Source: RPQJ01 sp031404015
GTDB taxonomy: Bacteria; Pseudomonadota; Gammaproteobacteria; Steroidobacterales; Steroidobacteraceae
Length of the DNA stretch: 8,903 nt
Direction of reading: 5' to 3'
NCBI GenBank assembly: GCA_031404015.1
Contig: JANNGT010000188.1
Coordinates: forward strand, 1-8,903
Under the pieces are notes generated by a model. The model had not been told where the DNA came from and did no database searches. It saw only the letters and a program-made list of their open reading frames with translations. The translations under genes were made by a program, and so were the position numbers. Shown here piece by piece: positions 1 to 5,880 of the stretch (position 1 is its first letter; each line of letters starts with the position of its first letter).

Positions 1-47
1 ACTATTGCGGAGACAAGTTGGGCAATTTTCATCGTGTCATGGGACAT
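1..47 (-). CDS. Start of a phage-region gene, cut by the window edge
   Basis: An open frame begins with ATG at 47-45 and runs off the window edge, giving MSHDTMKIAQLVSAI. The start is supported by a good Shine-Dalgarno, AGAGGT, six bases upstream; the same sequence at nearly the same distance precedes the gene that starts at 427. A second in-frame ATG lies at 32-30. It would be the next gene in the minus-strand series, after the stop at 122 and the terminator-like hairpin at 99-120. Only fifteen codons are visible, so no family can be named. Confidence rests on the ribosome binding site and on position, not on homology. Confidence 0.45.
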   Translation of the reverse strand, partial: MSHDTMKIAQLVSAI

Positions 48-65
48 CAACACACCTCTTCAAGG

Positions 66-97
66 GGGGAGGAGCACCTCTCTAAGCGCCCCTCCCC
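66..97. repeat. Inverted repeat between two phage-region genes
   Basis: GGGGAGG (66-72) and CCTCCCC (91-97) form a perfect 7-bp inverted repeat with an 18-base spacer. It lies between the terminator-like hairpin at 99-120 and the Shine-Dalgarno of the gene starting at 47. No T-run follows it on either strand, so it is not a classical terminator. The spacer carries a near copy (75-86) of the ribosome-binding segment at 53-64: the minus-strand readings are CTTAGAGAGGTG and CTTGAAGAGGTG. It could be leader structure for the next gene, or chance in a G/C-rich tract. Confidence 0.3.
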
Positions 98-98
98 G

Positions 99-120
99 AA
101 AAGAAGCCTACCGCAGCTTC
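99..120 (-). terminator. Candidate intrinsic terminator after the 101-residue gene
   Basis: Read on the minus strand, directly after the stop codon at 124-122, GAAGC and GCTTC pair around an 8-base loop (a closing T-G wobble can add a sixth pair), and TTTT follows at once. This is the layout of a short rho-independent terminator. The stem is short and the T-run has only four residues, so it may be leaky. It separates the gene ending at 122 from the gene starting at 47. Confidence 0.45.
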
Positions 121-121
121 C

Positions 122-427
122 CTACTCCGTCTCGTCCTCCTTCGCCGTCTCCTGGGCGAAGACGCCGATGGTGCACGCCTCCATGCTGGAGAGGGCCTTG
201 AGCAGACCCTTCTCCTTGCCTTCGATCTCCAGGGACTTCCCCTGCGTGATGAAGGCGTGATCCTTGCCCCAGTTCTGCTTGGGGTCGGAGGGGTTCAGAA
301 CATGCGTTGGTGTGAACCGCGTGCGCCCTCCGTCGTTCAGGACAGTTCCCCTGAAGACCACCACGGGGGTTCCGTAGTTGTACGCCGGGGACGACGCGGT
401 CAGACCGGTTTGTGCTTTCTCCTGCAT
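122..427 (-). CDS. Small phage-like protein of unknown function (101 aa)
   Basis: The protein is hydrophilic and slightly acidic, has no membrane segment or signal peptide, and ends in an acidic run (KEDETE). I do not recognise the family. Phrases such as GTPVVVFRGTVLNDGGRTRF suggest a beta-rich first half; one cysteine sits near residue 84. The ATG at 427 is well supported by AGAGGT five bases upstream, and there is no better in-frame alternative. Its leader (428-488) holds competing hairpins, one of which buries that Shine-Dalgarno. A terminator-like hairpin follows the stop. Neighbours and size suggest an accessory phage protein, but that is inferred from context only. Confidence 0.6.
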   Translation of the reverse strand: MQEKAQTGLTASSPAYNYGTPVVVFRGTVLNDGGRTRFTPTHVLNPSDPKQNWGKDHAFITQGKSLEIEGKEKGLLKALSSMEACTIGVFAQETAKEDETE

Positions 428-432
428 TTAAG

Positions 433-497
433 ACCTCTTTTTAAGAGAGGTGGCCAGTTGATAGAGACTTTATGACGCCACCTGACTATCATAAAGT
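433..497 (-). promoter_or_regulatory. Leader with mutually exclusive hairpins over a Shine-Dalgarno
   Basis: Three exact pairings are visible. ACTTTATGA/TCATAAAGT (467-475 with 489-497, 9 bp) spans the stop codon of the upstream gene. AGGTGGC/GCCACCT (448-454 with 477-483, 7 bp) uses bases inside the loop of the first hairpin. ACCTCT/AGAGGT (433-438 with 446-451, 6 bp) sequesters the AGAGGT ribosome binding site of the gene starting at 427. The second and third pairings share 448-451 and cannot form together. The layout is that of an anti-Shine-Dalgarno and its competitor. A switching function is inferred; no ligand or known RNA family is recognised. Confidence 0.45.
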
Positions 498-710
498 TTT
501 CCTCCCCCTGAGGGGGTGGAACTTTTTAGAAATGGGCAATGCCTGAAGGTTCTCCTTACACTCTGGGCAAAGATGGCGATCGCCATCGTCGCGCTTTATT
601 GTAATCCACCTCTTCGCCCCAGGCCAAGCGAGCTTCTCACACCACCTCGCAGGTCGGTGAGGATCCTTCTCGGCATTACCGTCGCAGTGCCAAAGATTAA
701 CGTCGGTCAT
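489..710 (-). CDS. Four-cysteine zinc-ribbon-like phage protein (73 aa)
   Basis: A basic, Trp-rich small protein with Cys9, Cys24, Cys48 and Cys51; the last two form a CPEC knuckle. Together they could bind one zinc ion, as in small phage zinc-ribbon proteins. His8, His18 and His47 are alternative ligands. The exact family and role (nucleic-acid binding or structural) are not known to me. The ATG at 710 lies 14 bases inside the preceding gene (stop 699-697), suggesting translational coupling; the upstream Shine-Dalgarno is weak. The final codons lie within a strong hairpin (493-525), and the stop codon within another (467-497), so translation of this gene would remodel the leader of the next one. 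Confidence 0.6.
   Translation of the reverse strand: MTDVNLWHCDGNAEKDPHRPARWCEKLAWPGAKRWITIKRDDGDRHLCPECKENLQALPISKKFHPLRGRKTL
493..525. repeat. Long imperfect hairpin at the 3' end of the zinc-ribbon gene
   Basis: AAAGTT, CC and CCCCC (from 493 to 508) pair with GGGGG, GG and AACTTT (from 512 to 525) around a TGA loop, with one T-T mismatch and a two-base bulge: 13 pairs in all. On the plus strand two more T residues follow, so it resembles a terminator in that direction, but no plus-strand gene precedes it. It shares 493-497 with the neighbouring 9-bp hairpin, so the two structures exclude each other. The most likely role is in the coupling element described at 433-497. Confidence 0.4.
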
Positions 711-930
711 CGAGGGCCTTTAGGGCTGTAAGAGCCTCCTCAAAGAGCATTTTGAATGCATGATCCGGCACCTTATCACCCCGGTCGCAGTGCATTACGA
801 GGTGCCCAATCATGGTCACGCGGTCGTCACCGCAGATGAAGGCGGGATCGCAAAAGCACGTCAATTCACCTGCGCATGAGTCGATTACGTATACATCACT
901 GTCTATGCCGTTCCAGCGGCAGTAGCTCAC
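697..930 (-). CDS. Small Cys/His-rich phage protein, SYCRW type (77 aa)
   Basis: The chosen start is GTG at 930-928, because it overlaps the stop of the preceding gene as GTGA; a GTG at 978 would need a 52-base overlap. From there the protein opens with (V)SYCRW followed by DSDVYV, then a CxC pair (25, 27), and HxxxH (43, 47) in the phrase MIGHLVMHCDRGDKVP. This could be a C2H2-like zinc site. From memory, the opening SYCR, the DVYV phrase and the HLxxH...VP phrase recur in hypothetical proteins of actinobacteriophages; I could not search this. Function is unknown. It is sandwiched in an overlapping gene chain, typical of phage genomes. Confidence 0.6.
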   Translation of the reverse strand: MSYCRWNGIDSDVYVIDSCAGELTCFCDPAFICGDDRVTMIGHLVMHCDRGDKVPDHAFKMLFEEALTALKALDDRR

Positions 931-1307
931 GGGAGCACCAAATGCACTGGGATCTGCACTCTCTGCCGGAAAGCCCACCTAATGCGAGGCGCATCCGGTG
1001 GCCTTCGATGCTGCACATGGAGGTTGTGGAAGATCACTACCTCTCGGGTAGTGGGCCGGTAGATGGTATTCCCTTCATTCCACCTAAACTCCGTAGGAGT
1101 GTTGGAGGTCCAAAGGACAATGGCACAGTTAGGGTCCGCACCGAGTGTGGTGTCCCCGTCGAAGTGCCAGTCCTCCCCGGCCTTTTTCTTGGTTGTACGT
1201 CTTTTTACCTCCGCATGGAGCTTCAAGGAGACCCAAGGCGCCCATTCTTGGGCCCCATGGGCTGGATCCACATGGGGGATGAGGTCCCAATGTCGGGTGA
1301 GGGGGCA
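927..1307 (-). CDS. 2-oxoglutarate/Fe(II) oxygenase domain, N-terminus missing
   Basis: The last 126 residues carry the full iron and cosubstrate signature of a double-stranded beta-helix oxygenase: H48 and D50 (WHFDGD), then H100, then R110 ten residues later (RRPPDAPRIRWAFR). This spacing matches prolyl-hydroxylase-like enzymes, where the distal His completes the iron triad and the Arg binds 2-oxoglutarate. The substrate could be a protein side chain or a nucleic-acid base; nothing visible decides. The N-terminal part is absent, because homology stops at the junction with an ABC transporter gene near 1305. The frame remains open beyond by accident, as an antisense reading of that gene. The stop overlaps the next gene's GTG. 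Residue numbers count from the junction. Confidence 0.6.
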   Translation of the reverse strand, partial: CPLTRHWDLIPHVDPAHGAQEWAPWVSLKLHAEVKRRTTKKKAGEDWHFDGDTTLGADPNCAIVLWTSNTPTEFRWNEGNTIYRPTTREVVIFHNLHVQHRRPPDAPRIRWAFRQRVQIPVHLVLP

Positions 1308-1312
1308 CAGGA
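1298..1312. other. Breakpoint between phage-like and chromosomal DNA
   Basis: Minus-strand oxygenase coding ends here, and plus-strand ABC ATPase coding starts mid-gene at about 1308 (QDDLLGIQRRFG). Both genes are truncated at one point, base composition shifts to clearly higher GC, and the strand of coding changes. There is no tRNA, no integrase, no inverted terminal repeat and no visible direct repeat at the join. Integrase-mediated insertion would not normally cut a phage structural or accessory gene in this way. It fits either illegitimate recombination or an assembly chimera. The exact base cannot be placed within about 10 bases. Confidence 0.6.
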
Positions 1313-1724
1313 CGACCTGCTTGGCATCCAGCGGCGCTTCGGCACCACGATCATCCTGGTGACTCACGACATCGATGAGGCGTTTCGTCTTGGTGACCGT
1401 GTGGCCGTCATGAGCAAGGGACGGCTGTTGCAGCACGACCGGCCGGGGGTCCTGATCACGCGGCCGGCGGACCCGTTCGTTTCGCAATTGATCGGCGCGG
1501 ACGACCGGGCGCTCAAACTGCTGTCGCTTGCAACGGCCGGCGACGCCGTGGAACCGGGCGCTGTCGACGGCCCGACCGTTGCTGCCGGCGCTTCGTTGCG
1601 CGAGGTGCTGTCGGAACTGCTGTGGCACGGCGCTGCCGCCGCCAACGTCGCGGGGGCCAATGGCGCAACCGATGGACACGTCACGCTTGCCACCATCCTG
1701 GCGCGGGGGCGGGCCGCGTCATGA
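1308..1724 (+). CDS. Osmoprotectant-type ABC transporter ATPase, C-terminal part
   Basis: The visible 138 residues start just before the switch region: TTIILVTHDIDEA contains the H-loop histidine, followed by RLGDRVAVMSKGRLLQ, typical of the OpuC/ProV group that energises uptake of betaine, choline or related amines. A degenerate tail (about residues 95-135, ending HVTLATILA) resembles the reduced CBS region of this group. Walker A, Q-loop, signature motif and Walker B are all missing, lost at the junction, so the product as drawn cannot hydrolyse ATP. The reading frame stays open upstream to 876, but that part is antisense phage sequence, not ATPase. It overlaps the permease start by four bases (ATGA). 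Confidence 0.75.
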   Translation, partial: QDDLLGIQRRFGTTIILVTHDIDEAFRLGDRVAVMSKGRLLQHDRPGVLITRPADPFVSQLIGADDRALKLLSLATAGDAVEPGAVDGPTVAAGASLREVLSELLWHGAAAANVAGANGATDGHVTLATILARGRAAS

Positions 1725-2458
1725 CCGGCGCGGGTATCGCAACCCGTCTCCTGGCGCTGGGCGTGCTGGTGACCTACCTCGTCGCGCCACAGCTGTTTGC
1801 GCCGTTGCTGGCACCGCTCAACGACTATGGCGCGCCTGCCATTTACGATCAGGGCAACGTGCTGGACCTCGCCGTCGCGCACCTGGTGACCGTGCTCATC
1901 GCGGCGGCGGCGAGCACGGTGGTCGCGGTCGGGCTCGGCGTTTTCGTCACGCGACCGGTTGGTGCTGCGTTCCTGCCGCTTTCGCGCACGCTGGTCAACG
2001 TGGGGCAGACGTTTCCGCCCGTCGCGGTGCTCGCGGTCGCCGTGCCATTGGTCGGCTTCGGCCAGACGCCGACCCTGATCGCGCTGTTTGCGTACGGTTT
2101 GCTGCCGATCTTCGAGAACACCATTGCCGGACTCGAAAACTGTCCGCGCACGGTCCTGGAGGCCGCGGACGGCATGGGCATGAGCCCGTGGCAGCGCTTG
2201 CAGCGCGTGGAACTGCCGCTGGCCCTGCCATTGATCATGGAGGGCGTGCGACTGTCGCTGGTCATCAACGTCGGCACCGCCACGATCGGCTCGACCGTCG
2301 CGGCCAAGGGGCTGGGTGAAATCATCATTGCGGGGCTGCTCTCCAACAACACGGCCTTCGTCCTGCAGGGCGGGCTGGTGACCGGGCTCATGGCGATCCT
2401 GCTGTACGACGCGCTGCGTCTGCTGGAACGACGCCTGACACCGATGGCGCGAATTTGA
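1721..2458 (+). CDS. ABC transporter permease, betaine/choline (OpuCB/ProW) type
   Basis: A 245-residue integral membrane protein with about five to six hydrophobic segments. The permease EAA loop is clear at residues 147-154 (EAADGMGM), followed by W-R-L-ELPLALPLIMEGVR, where it contacts the ATPase. HLVTVLIAAAASTVVAVGLGV at 54-74 is the usual first core helix of the family, and TATIGSTVAAKGLGEIIIAGL (about 187-207) is also characteristic. It would form the membrane channel for import of a quaternary amine. The ATG at 1721 is chosen because it overlaps the ATPase stop as ATGA; starts upstream would read antisense-like Arg-rich sequence. No substrate-binding protein gene accompanies it here; it may have been upstream of the break or elsewhere. 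Confidence 0.9.
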   Translation: MTGAGIATRLLALGVLVTYLVAPQLFAPLLAPLNDYGAPAIYDQGNVLDLAVAHLVTVLIAAAASTVVAVGLGVFVTRPVGAAFLPLSRTLVNVGQTFPPVAVLAVAVPLVGFGQTPTLIALFAYGLLPIFENTIAGLENCPRTVLEAADGMGMSPWQRLQRVELPLALPLIMEGVRLSLVINVGTATIGSTVAAKGLGEIIIAGLLSNNTAFVLQGGLVTGLMAILLYDALRLLERRLTPMARI

Positions 2459-2531
2459 CCCCAGTCCCTTCCGGCCATGGCCCGCTTTGCTAAGATTGGG
2501 GGTCACCGCCCCTGCCGGGCGACAAGGTCCG

Positions 2532-3488
2532 ATGAGCGCATTACCGACAGCCCTGGAGCGCCCGCGCGCTGAAGTCATGGCGATCCCCGCGATCGAGTGG
2601 CCGACGATCGCTTTGATCGTCGCGGCGTACGCCGGCTGGCTCGCGCTGACTCATGCCTACGGCGAATGGCCGGCATGGATCGTGATACCCGGTGTGGCGG
2701 TGCTGCTGACGTTCCACAGTTCGCTGCAGCACGAAATCCTGCACGGGCACCCGACGCGCTCGGTAGCCGTGAACCGCCTGTTCGGCATCCTGCCGTTGTC
2801 GTTATGGATTCCCTACGACCGCTTTCGCACGCTGCACCTGGTCCATCACGTCAACGACCGCCTGACCGACCCGATCGATGACCCGGAATCGAACTACGTC
2901 ACCCCGGACGCATGGCAACGTCGCGCCCGGTTCTCGCGCTGGATCTTCCGGCTCCAACTGACCCTTGCAGGCCGCATGCTGATCGGCTCATGGTGGCGGA
3001 TGGGCTGGTTCCTGGCCAGCGAGGCCCGGGCGCTTGCGCGCAACGAGGCCGGCGTGCGCGTGACGTGGGCTGTGCATGCGATTCTCTGCGTGCCCGTCAT
3101 CTACTGGGTCACCGTCATCTGCGGCATCCCATTCTGGCTGTACGTCGTCGGCATGGTGGTTCCGGGCAACGGAATCCTGCTGGTCCGTTCGTTCGCAGAA
3201 CATCGCGCGCGCGCCAACATGCACGAACGCACGACCACGGTCGAAAACTCCTGGATCCTGGGGCCGCTGTTCCTCTTCAACAACCTGCACTCACTGCACC
3301 ACGCCGAGCCTGGACTGCCGTGGTACCGCTACAACGCGCGTTACCGAGTGCGCCGCGAATTCCTGCTGGCCGAGAACGGCGGCCAGGTTTACTCGACGTA
3401 CTTCGACGTCGCACGGCGCTTCCTGTTTCGCCTGCACGACCAGCCGCAGCATCCGCACGGCCGTGCGCCGGACCGCAGGGCATGCTGA
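2532..3488 (+). CDS. Membrane di-iron fatty-acid-desaturase-superfamily protein
   Basis: A 318-residue protein with three histidine clusters: HEILHGH at 67-73, HLVHH at 102-106 and HSLHH at 253-257, plus H224 in RSFAEHR. These are the usual ligands of the membrane di-iron centre of desaturases and hydroxylases. Hydrophobic segments lie at about 25-39, 47-61, 83-95, 180-197 and 199-219. The ATG at 2532 has AAGG four bases upstream; the frame is open from a TTG at 2487, but no family sequence or ribosome site supports that. It sits 73 bases after the permease on the same strand, so probably belongs to that operon. Substrate is uncertain: a fatty acyl chain, or possibly a small amine given its neighbours. 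Confidence 0.85.
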   Translation: MSALPTALERPRAEVMAIPAIEWPTIALIVAAYAGWLALTHAYGEWPAWIVIPGVAVLLTFHSSLQHEILHGHPTRSVAVNRLFGILPLSLWIPYDRFRTLHLVHHVNDRLTDPIDDPESNYVTPDAWQRRARFSRWIFRLQLTLAGRMLIGSWWRMGWFLASEARALARNEAGVRVTWAVHAILCVPVIYWVTVICGIPFWLYVVGMVVPGNGILLVRSFAEHRARANMHERTTTVENSWILGPLFLFNNLHSLHHAEPGLPWYRYNARYRVRREFLLAENGGQVYSTYFDVARRFLFRLHDQPQHPHGRAPDRRAC

Positions 3489-3493
3489 CGCTA

Positions 3494-3507
3494 CCGGCTC
3501 AGGCCGG
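3494..3507. terminator. Weak hairpin between convergent genes
   Basis: CCGGC and GCCGG pair around a four-base loop just after the desaturase stop (3486-3488), and overlap the last codons of the convergent gene whose stop is at 3501-3499. No T-run follows on either strand. The stop codons are only 10 bases apart, so it is the sole candidate structure for ending transcription here, but the evidence is thin. Confidence 0.25.
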
Positions 3508-4338
3508 AAAGGGATAACCCGCCTGTTTCGCGGCGCGATCCCACTCCAGGGTGCGCGCGTAGTCCGCGGCCGTCACGGGCGCGAAACCATCGATCAGCAG
3601 TTCGTCCCCGAGGGCTCCGAACCAGGGTCGCGAGACCGCGTCTGCAAATGCGTCCCGCAGTGAATGGACCATGGCCGCAGGCGTTGCAACCGCAGCGACG
3701 AAAGCCGGCAGCGACGCCGTGGCGGTCGATTCGAGCACGCGGATGCCTTGCGTCAGCGAAGGTTGGTGCCGGGCGATAAGCAGGTGCCAGTACGCGTCGA
3801 GCGGGCCCACGTCGATGCGGCCGTCGCGCACCGCGTCAAGAATGGCGCGTGCAGTGACGAGGTTTGGCACCATTTCACCATAGAGCACAGGCCGTTCCGT
3901 CGTCCGGTACTGCAGCAGGTGATGACGGAATGCATTGAAGCCCGAATGCGAGTGTTCGATCGTCCACCCGGCGCGGCCGCCAAACGTGTCGGCGAGTCTT
4001 TGATAAGGCGCATCGGTGCGGACGATGAGGTCGGATCGATAAACAGCTCGTCCAGCCGACCACTCCGCGCGCGGGATGGGTGCAGCAATTGGAATCACGT
4101 CGCTCACACGCAGCGCGATGGGGTAGCCGCACATGAGCACGCAGCCCAGGTCCTCGCGTGACCACAGTGTCTCGAGTGGCTGCGGCGCGGGATACGGTAC
4201 GTACGCCAGTGACACCCCCGCCTCTTGCGTAACATGCCGCAGCAGCTCTTGCCATAATGCCTCGACGGCCGGCGACACGGCGTACATGCGCGCGTTCATG
4301 ATGCGAGGCGCAGTGACGTCGATATCGCTCAACGTCAA
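3499..4338 (-). CDS. PhnD-like solute-binding protein without a signal peptide
   Basis: The sequence matches the PhnD/SsuA/transferrin-like fold: a first lobe with CVLMCGYPIAL (66-76), the hinge and ligand-loop phrase GWTIEHSHSGFNAFRHHLL (124-142), and DGRIDVGPLDAYWH (172-185). Such proteins bind small anions or amines, often for ABC transport. Here the N-terminus has no signal peptide or lipobox, so it may be cytoplasmic, acting as a sensor or ligand carrier. The start is uncertain: TTG at 4338 overlaps the upstream stop as TTGA; TTG at 4332 has GAGGG six bases before it; ATG at 4299 or 4287 would still keep the fold. It is the last gene of the three-gene minus-strand operon. Confidence 0.75.
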   Translation of the reverse strand: MTLSDIDVTAPRIMNARMYAVSPAVEALWQELLRHVTQEAGVSLAYVPYPAPQPLETLWSREDLGCVLMCGYPIALRVSDVIPIAAPIPRAEWSAGRAVYRSDLIVRTDAPYQRLADTFGGRAGWTIEHSHSGFNAFRHHLLQYRTTERPVLYGEMVPNLVTARAILDAVRDGRIDVGPLDAYWHLLIARHQPSLTQGIRVLESTATASLPAFVAAVATPAAMVHSLRDAFADAVSRPWFGALGDELLIDGFAPVTAADYARTLEWDRAAKQAGYPFPA

Positions 4339-5870
4339 CCCTCGCCGAGCTCGGCCGCGCGTTTCGTCACGAACTCGTCGACCGCTGCACGCACTCCGGC
4401 ATCGAGCGGCGGTGGCGAATACTCCGCCAATAGCCGCTGCCAGGTGTCCGTGGCGCGGCGCGTCGCGTTCCTGCCCCCGGCTTCCGTCCAGCTTTCGAAG
4501 TTCGACCAGTCGGAGAGCAACGGCCGGTAAAACGCGGACTCGAACCGCGCGAGCGTATGGGCCGTGCCGAAAAAATGTCCGCCGGGCTCGACGCCCTTGA
4601 TCGCCTCGACGCCCAGGTCGTCGTCATTGAAGTCGATGGGCTTCAGGATCTCCGCCCAGCCACGCAGCATCTCGGCATCGACGATGATTTTTTCGAGTGA
4701 CGCCACGAGCCCGCCTTCCAGCCAGCCCGCGGCATGGTTGATCAGGTGGCTGTGGCTCAGGATCGCCGCCTGCAGGGAAAACGCCGTTTCATAGGTTGAT
4801 TGGGCGTCGACCGCGGGCGATGCGTTGACCGCGCTCGTGCGCACCGGCACGCCCAGCCTGCGGCCGATCTGCGCCGTGGCAATGGCCGCGTGCACATACT
4901 CCGGGGTGCCGAAGGCAGGCGACCCCGTGCGCATGTCGACGTTGGACGTGAAGCCGCCCATGACACACGGCGCACCCGGTCGCACCAGCTGGCACAGCGT
5001 GATGATGCCGAGCGCCTCCGCCGTCTGCTGCACGAGCGCGCCCGCGAGCGTGATCGGCGCCATGGCCCCCATCAGCGTGAACGGCGTGATCACGACGCAT
5101 TGGCCGTGGCGTGCCATGAGCATGATGTTGTCGAGGATTTCCTCGTCGACGCGCCGCGGCGAGTTGACGTTGGTCACGGTCATCAGCGTGGGACGCGCCG
5201 CGAGGTCCTCGATCGAACAGCCGTGCTCGATCGCCGACATTGCAAGCGCATCCTCCGCCTGCACGCCACCGACGCCGCGCGCGGCCCAGACGATGTCGGC
5301 GCACTCGATGTGCGCGCGGTAGGCCGCCAGGTGCCGGATGGGCACCGGCACGTCGACTGGCTCGACCACGATGCCACCCTGCCAGTGCAGCACGCCCAGC
5401 GTGTGCGTGAGCTTGAGAATGTCGCGGAAAGCCTCGATATCGCCGAACCTGCGACCGCGTACGGCATCGGCAACGTTCGGCGCGCCGTTGACCGGGCCGA
5501 AGTTGACCGTGCGGCCACCCACGTACAGGTGACGCTGCGGGTTGCGCGCGTGCAGGGTGAAACTGGCGGGCGCGTGGCGCAGTTGCGCCTCGACAATGTC
5601 GCGCCCGATTCGCACGAGCTGTGTCTCGTCGTCGACCGCAGCGCCAGCCTTGCGGAACACAGCTCGAGCTTCGGCGCCTCGTATTTCGAGGCCCGCTTCC
5701 TCCAGCACACGAAACGCGGCCGCAAGAATGCGTTCGACCTGCTCGGCCGTCAGCACCTCGAGCGGCGACCACGGCACTTCGAGCCGACCAAGCGGTGCGA
5801 GTGTGGGGCCGGTTGCGCGTGGCACGCGCGGCTGGCCGCGGCGGCGTGACGGTGGGTTGTTTTCAGTCAT
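4335..5870 (-). CDS. MttB-superfamily methyltransferase without pyrrolysine
   Basis: At 511 residues this is the usual length of the trimethylamine methyltransferase family, a TIM barrel that transfers a methyl group from an amine to a corrinoid protein. Landmarks are the N-terminal LTAEQVERILAAAF (40-53), NFGPVNGAPNVADAVRGRRF (123-142), GAPCVMGGFTSNVDM (299-313), VNASPAVDAQSTYE (348-361) and HLINHAAGWLEGG (375-387). The frame has no internal amber codon, so it belongs with pyrrolysine-free members such as the glycine betaine methyltransferase MtgB and relatives; the substrate is probably a quaternary amine, but which one is open. It starts 10 bases after the amidohydrolase stop with no clear Shine-Dalgarno, suggesting coupled translation. 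No corrinoid protein gene is in the window. Confidence 0.9.
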   Translation of the reverse strand: MTENNPPSRRRGQPRVPRATGPTLAPLGRLEVPWSPLEVLTAEQVERILAAAFRVLEEAGLEIRGAEARAVFRKAGAAVDDETQLVRIGRDIVEAQLRHAPASFTLHARNPQRHLYVGGRTVNFGPVNGAPNVADAVRGRRFGDIEAFRDILKLTHTLGVLHWQGGIVVEPVDVPVPIRHLAAYRAHIECADIVWAARGVGGVQAEDALAMSAIEHGCSIEDLAARPTLMTVTNVNSPRRVDEEILDNIMLMARHGQCVVITPFTLMGAMAPITLAGALVQQTAEALGIITLCQLVRPGAPCVMGGFTSNVDMRTGSPAFGTPEYVHAAIATAQIGRRLGVPVRTSAVNASPAVDAQSTYETAFSLQAAILSHSHLINHAAGWLEGGLVASLEKIIVDAEMLRGWAEILKPIDFNDDDLGVEAIKGVEPGGHFFGTAHTLARFESAFYRPLLSDWSNFESWTEAGGRNATRRATDTWQRLLAEYSPPPLDAGVRAAVDEFVTKRAAELGEG

Positions 5871-5880
5871 TCAGGCAAGG

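Noticed and set aside
489..527. Programmed -1 frameshift at the end of the zinc-ribbon gene
   Set aside because: The hairpin is attractive, but I see no proper slippery heptamer in the right frame, and a shift would add only a few codons before TAA.
1..1305. Integrated prophage end with an attachment site
   Set aside because: No integrase, no tRNA, no repeat flanking the join, and the phage gene itself is cut; nothing supports site-specific integration.
1308..1679. Minus-strand extension of the oxygenase frame beyond 1307
   Set aside because: It is antisense to the ATPase gene, Arg/Gln-rich and without family character; the open frame is a product of high GC.
876..1724. One continuous plus-strand frame reading as a single 282-residue protein
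   Set aside because: Only the part after about 1308 is ATPase. The first 144 codons are the antisense of the phage oxygenase and lack any Walker A, signature motif or ribosome site.
1364..2578. 404-codon minus-strand frame opposite the transporter genes
   Set aside because: Very Arg/His/Gln-rich with no domain; the plus strand carries clear ATPase and permease sequence over the same bases.
4335..5870. Pyrrolysine-containing trimethylamine methyltransferase
   Set aside because: The frame runs its full 511 codons without an internal TAG, so pyrrolysine is not needed.
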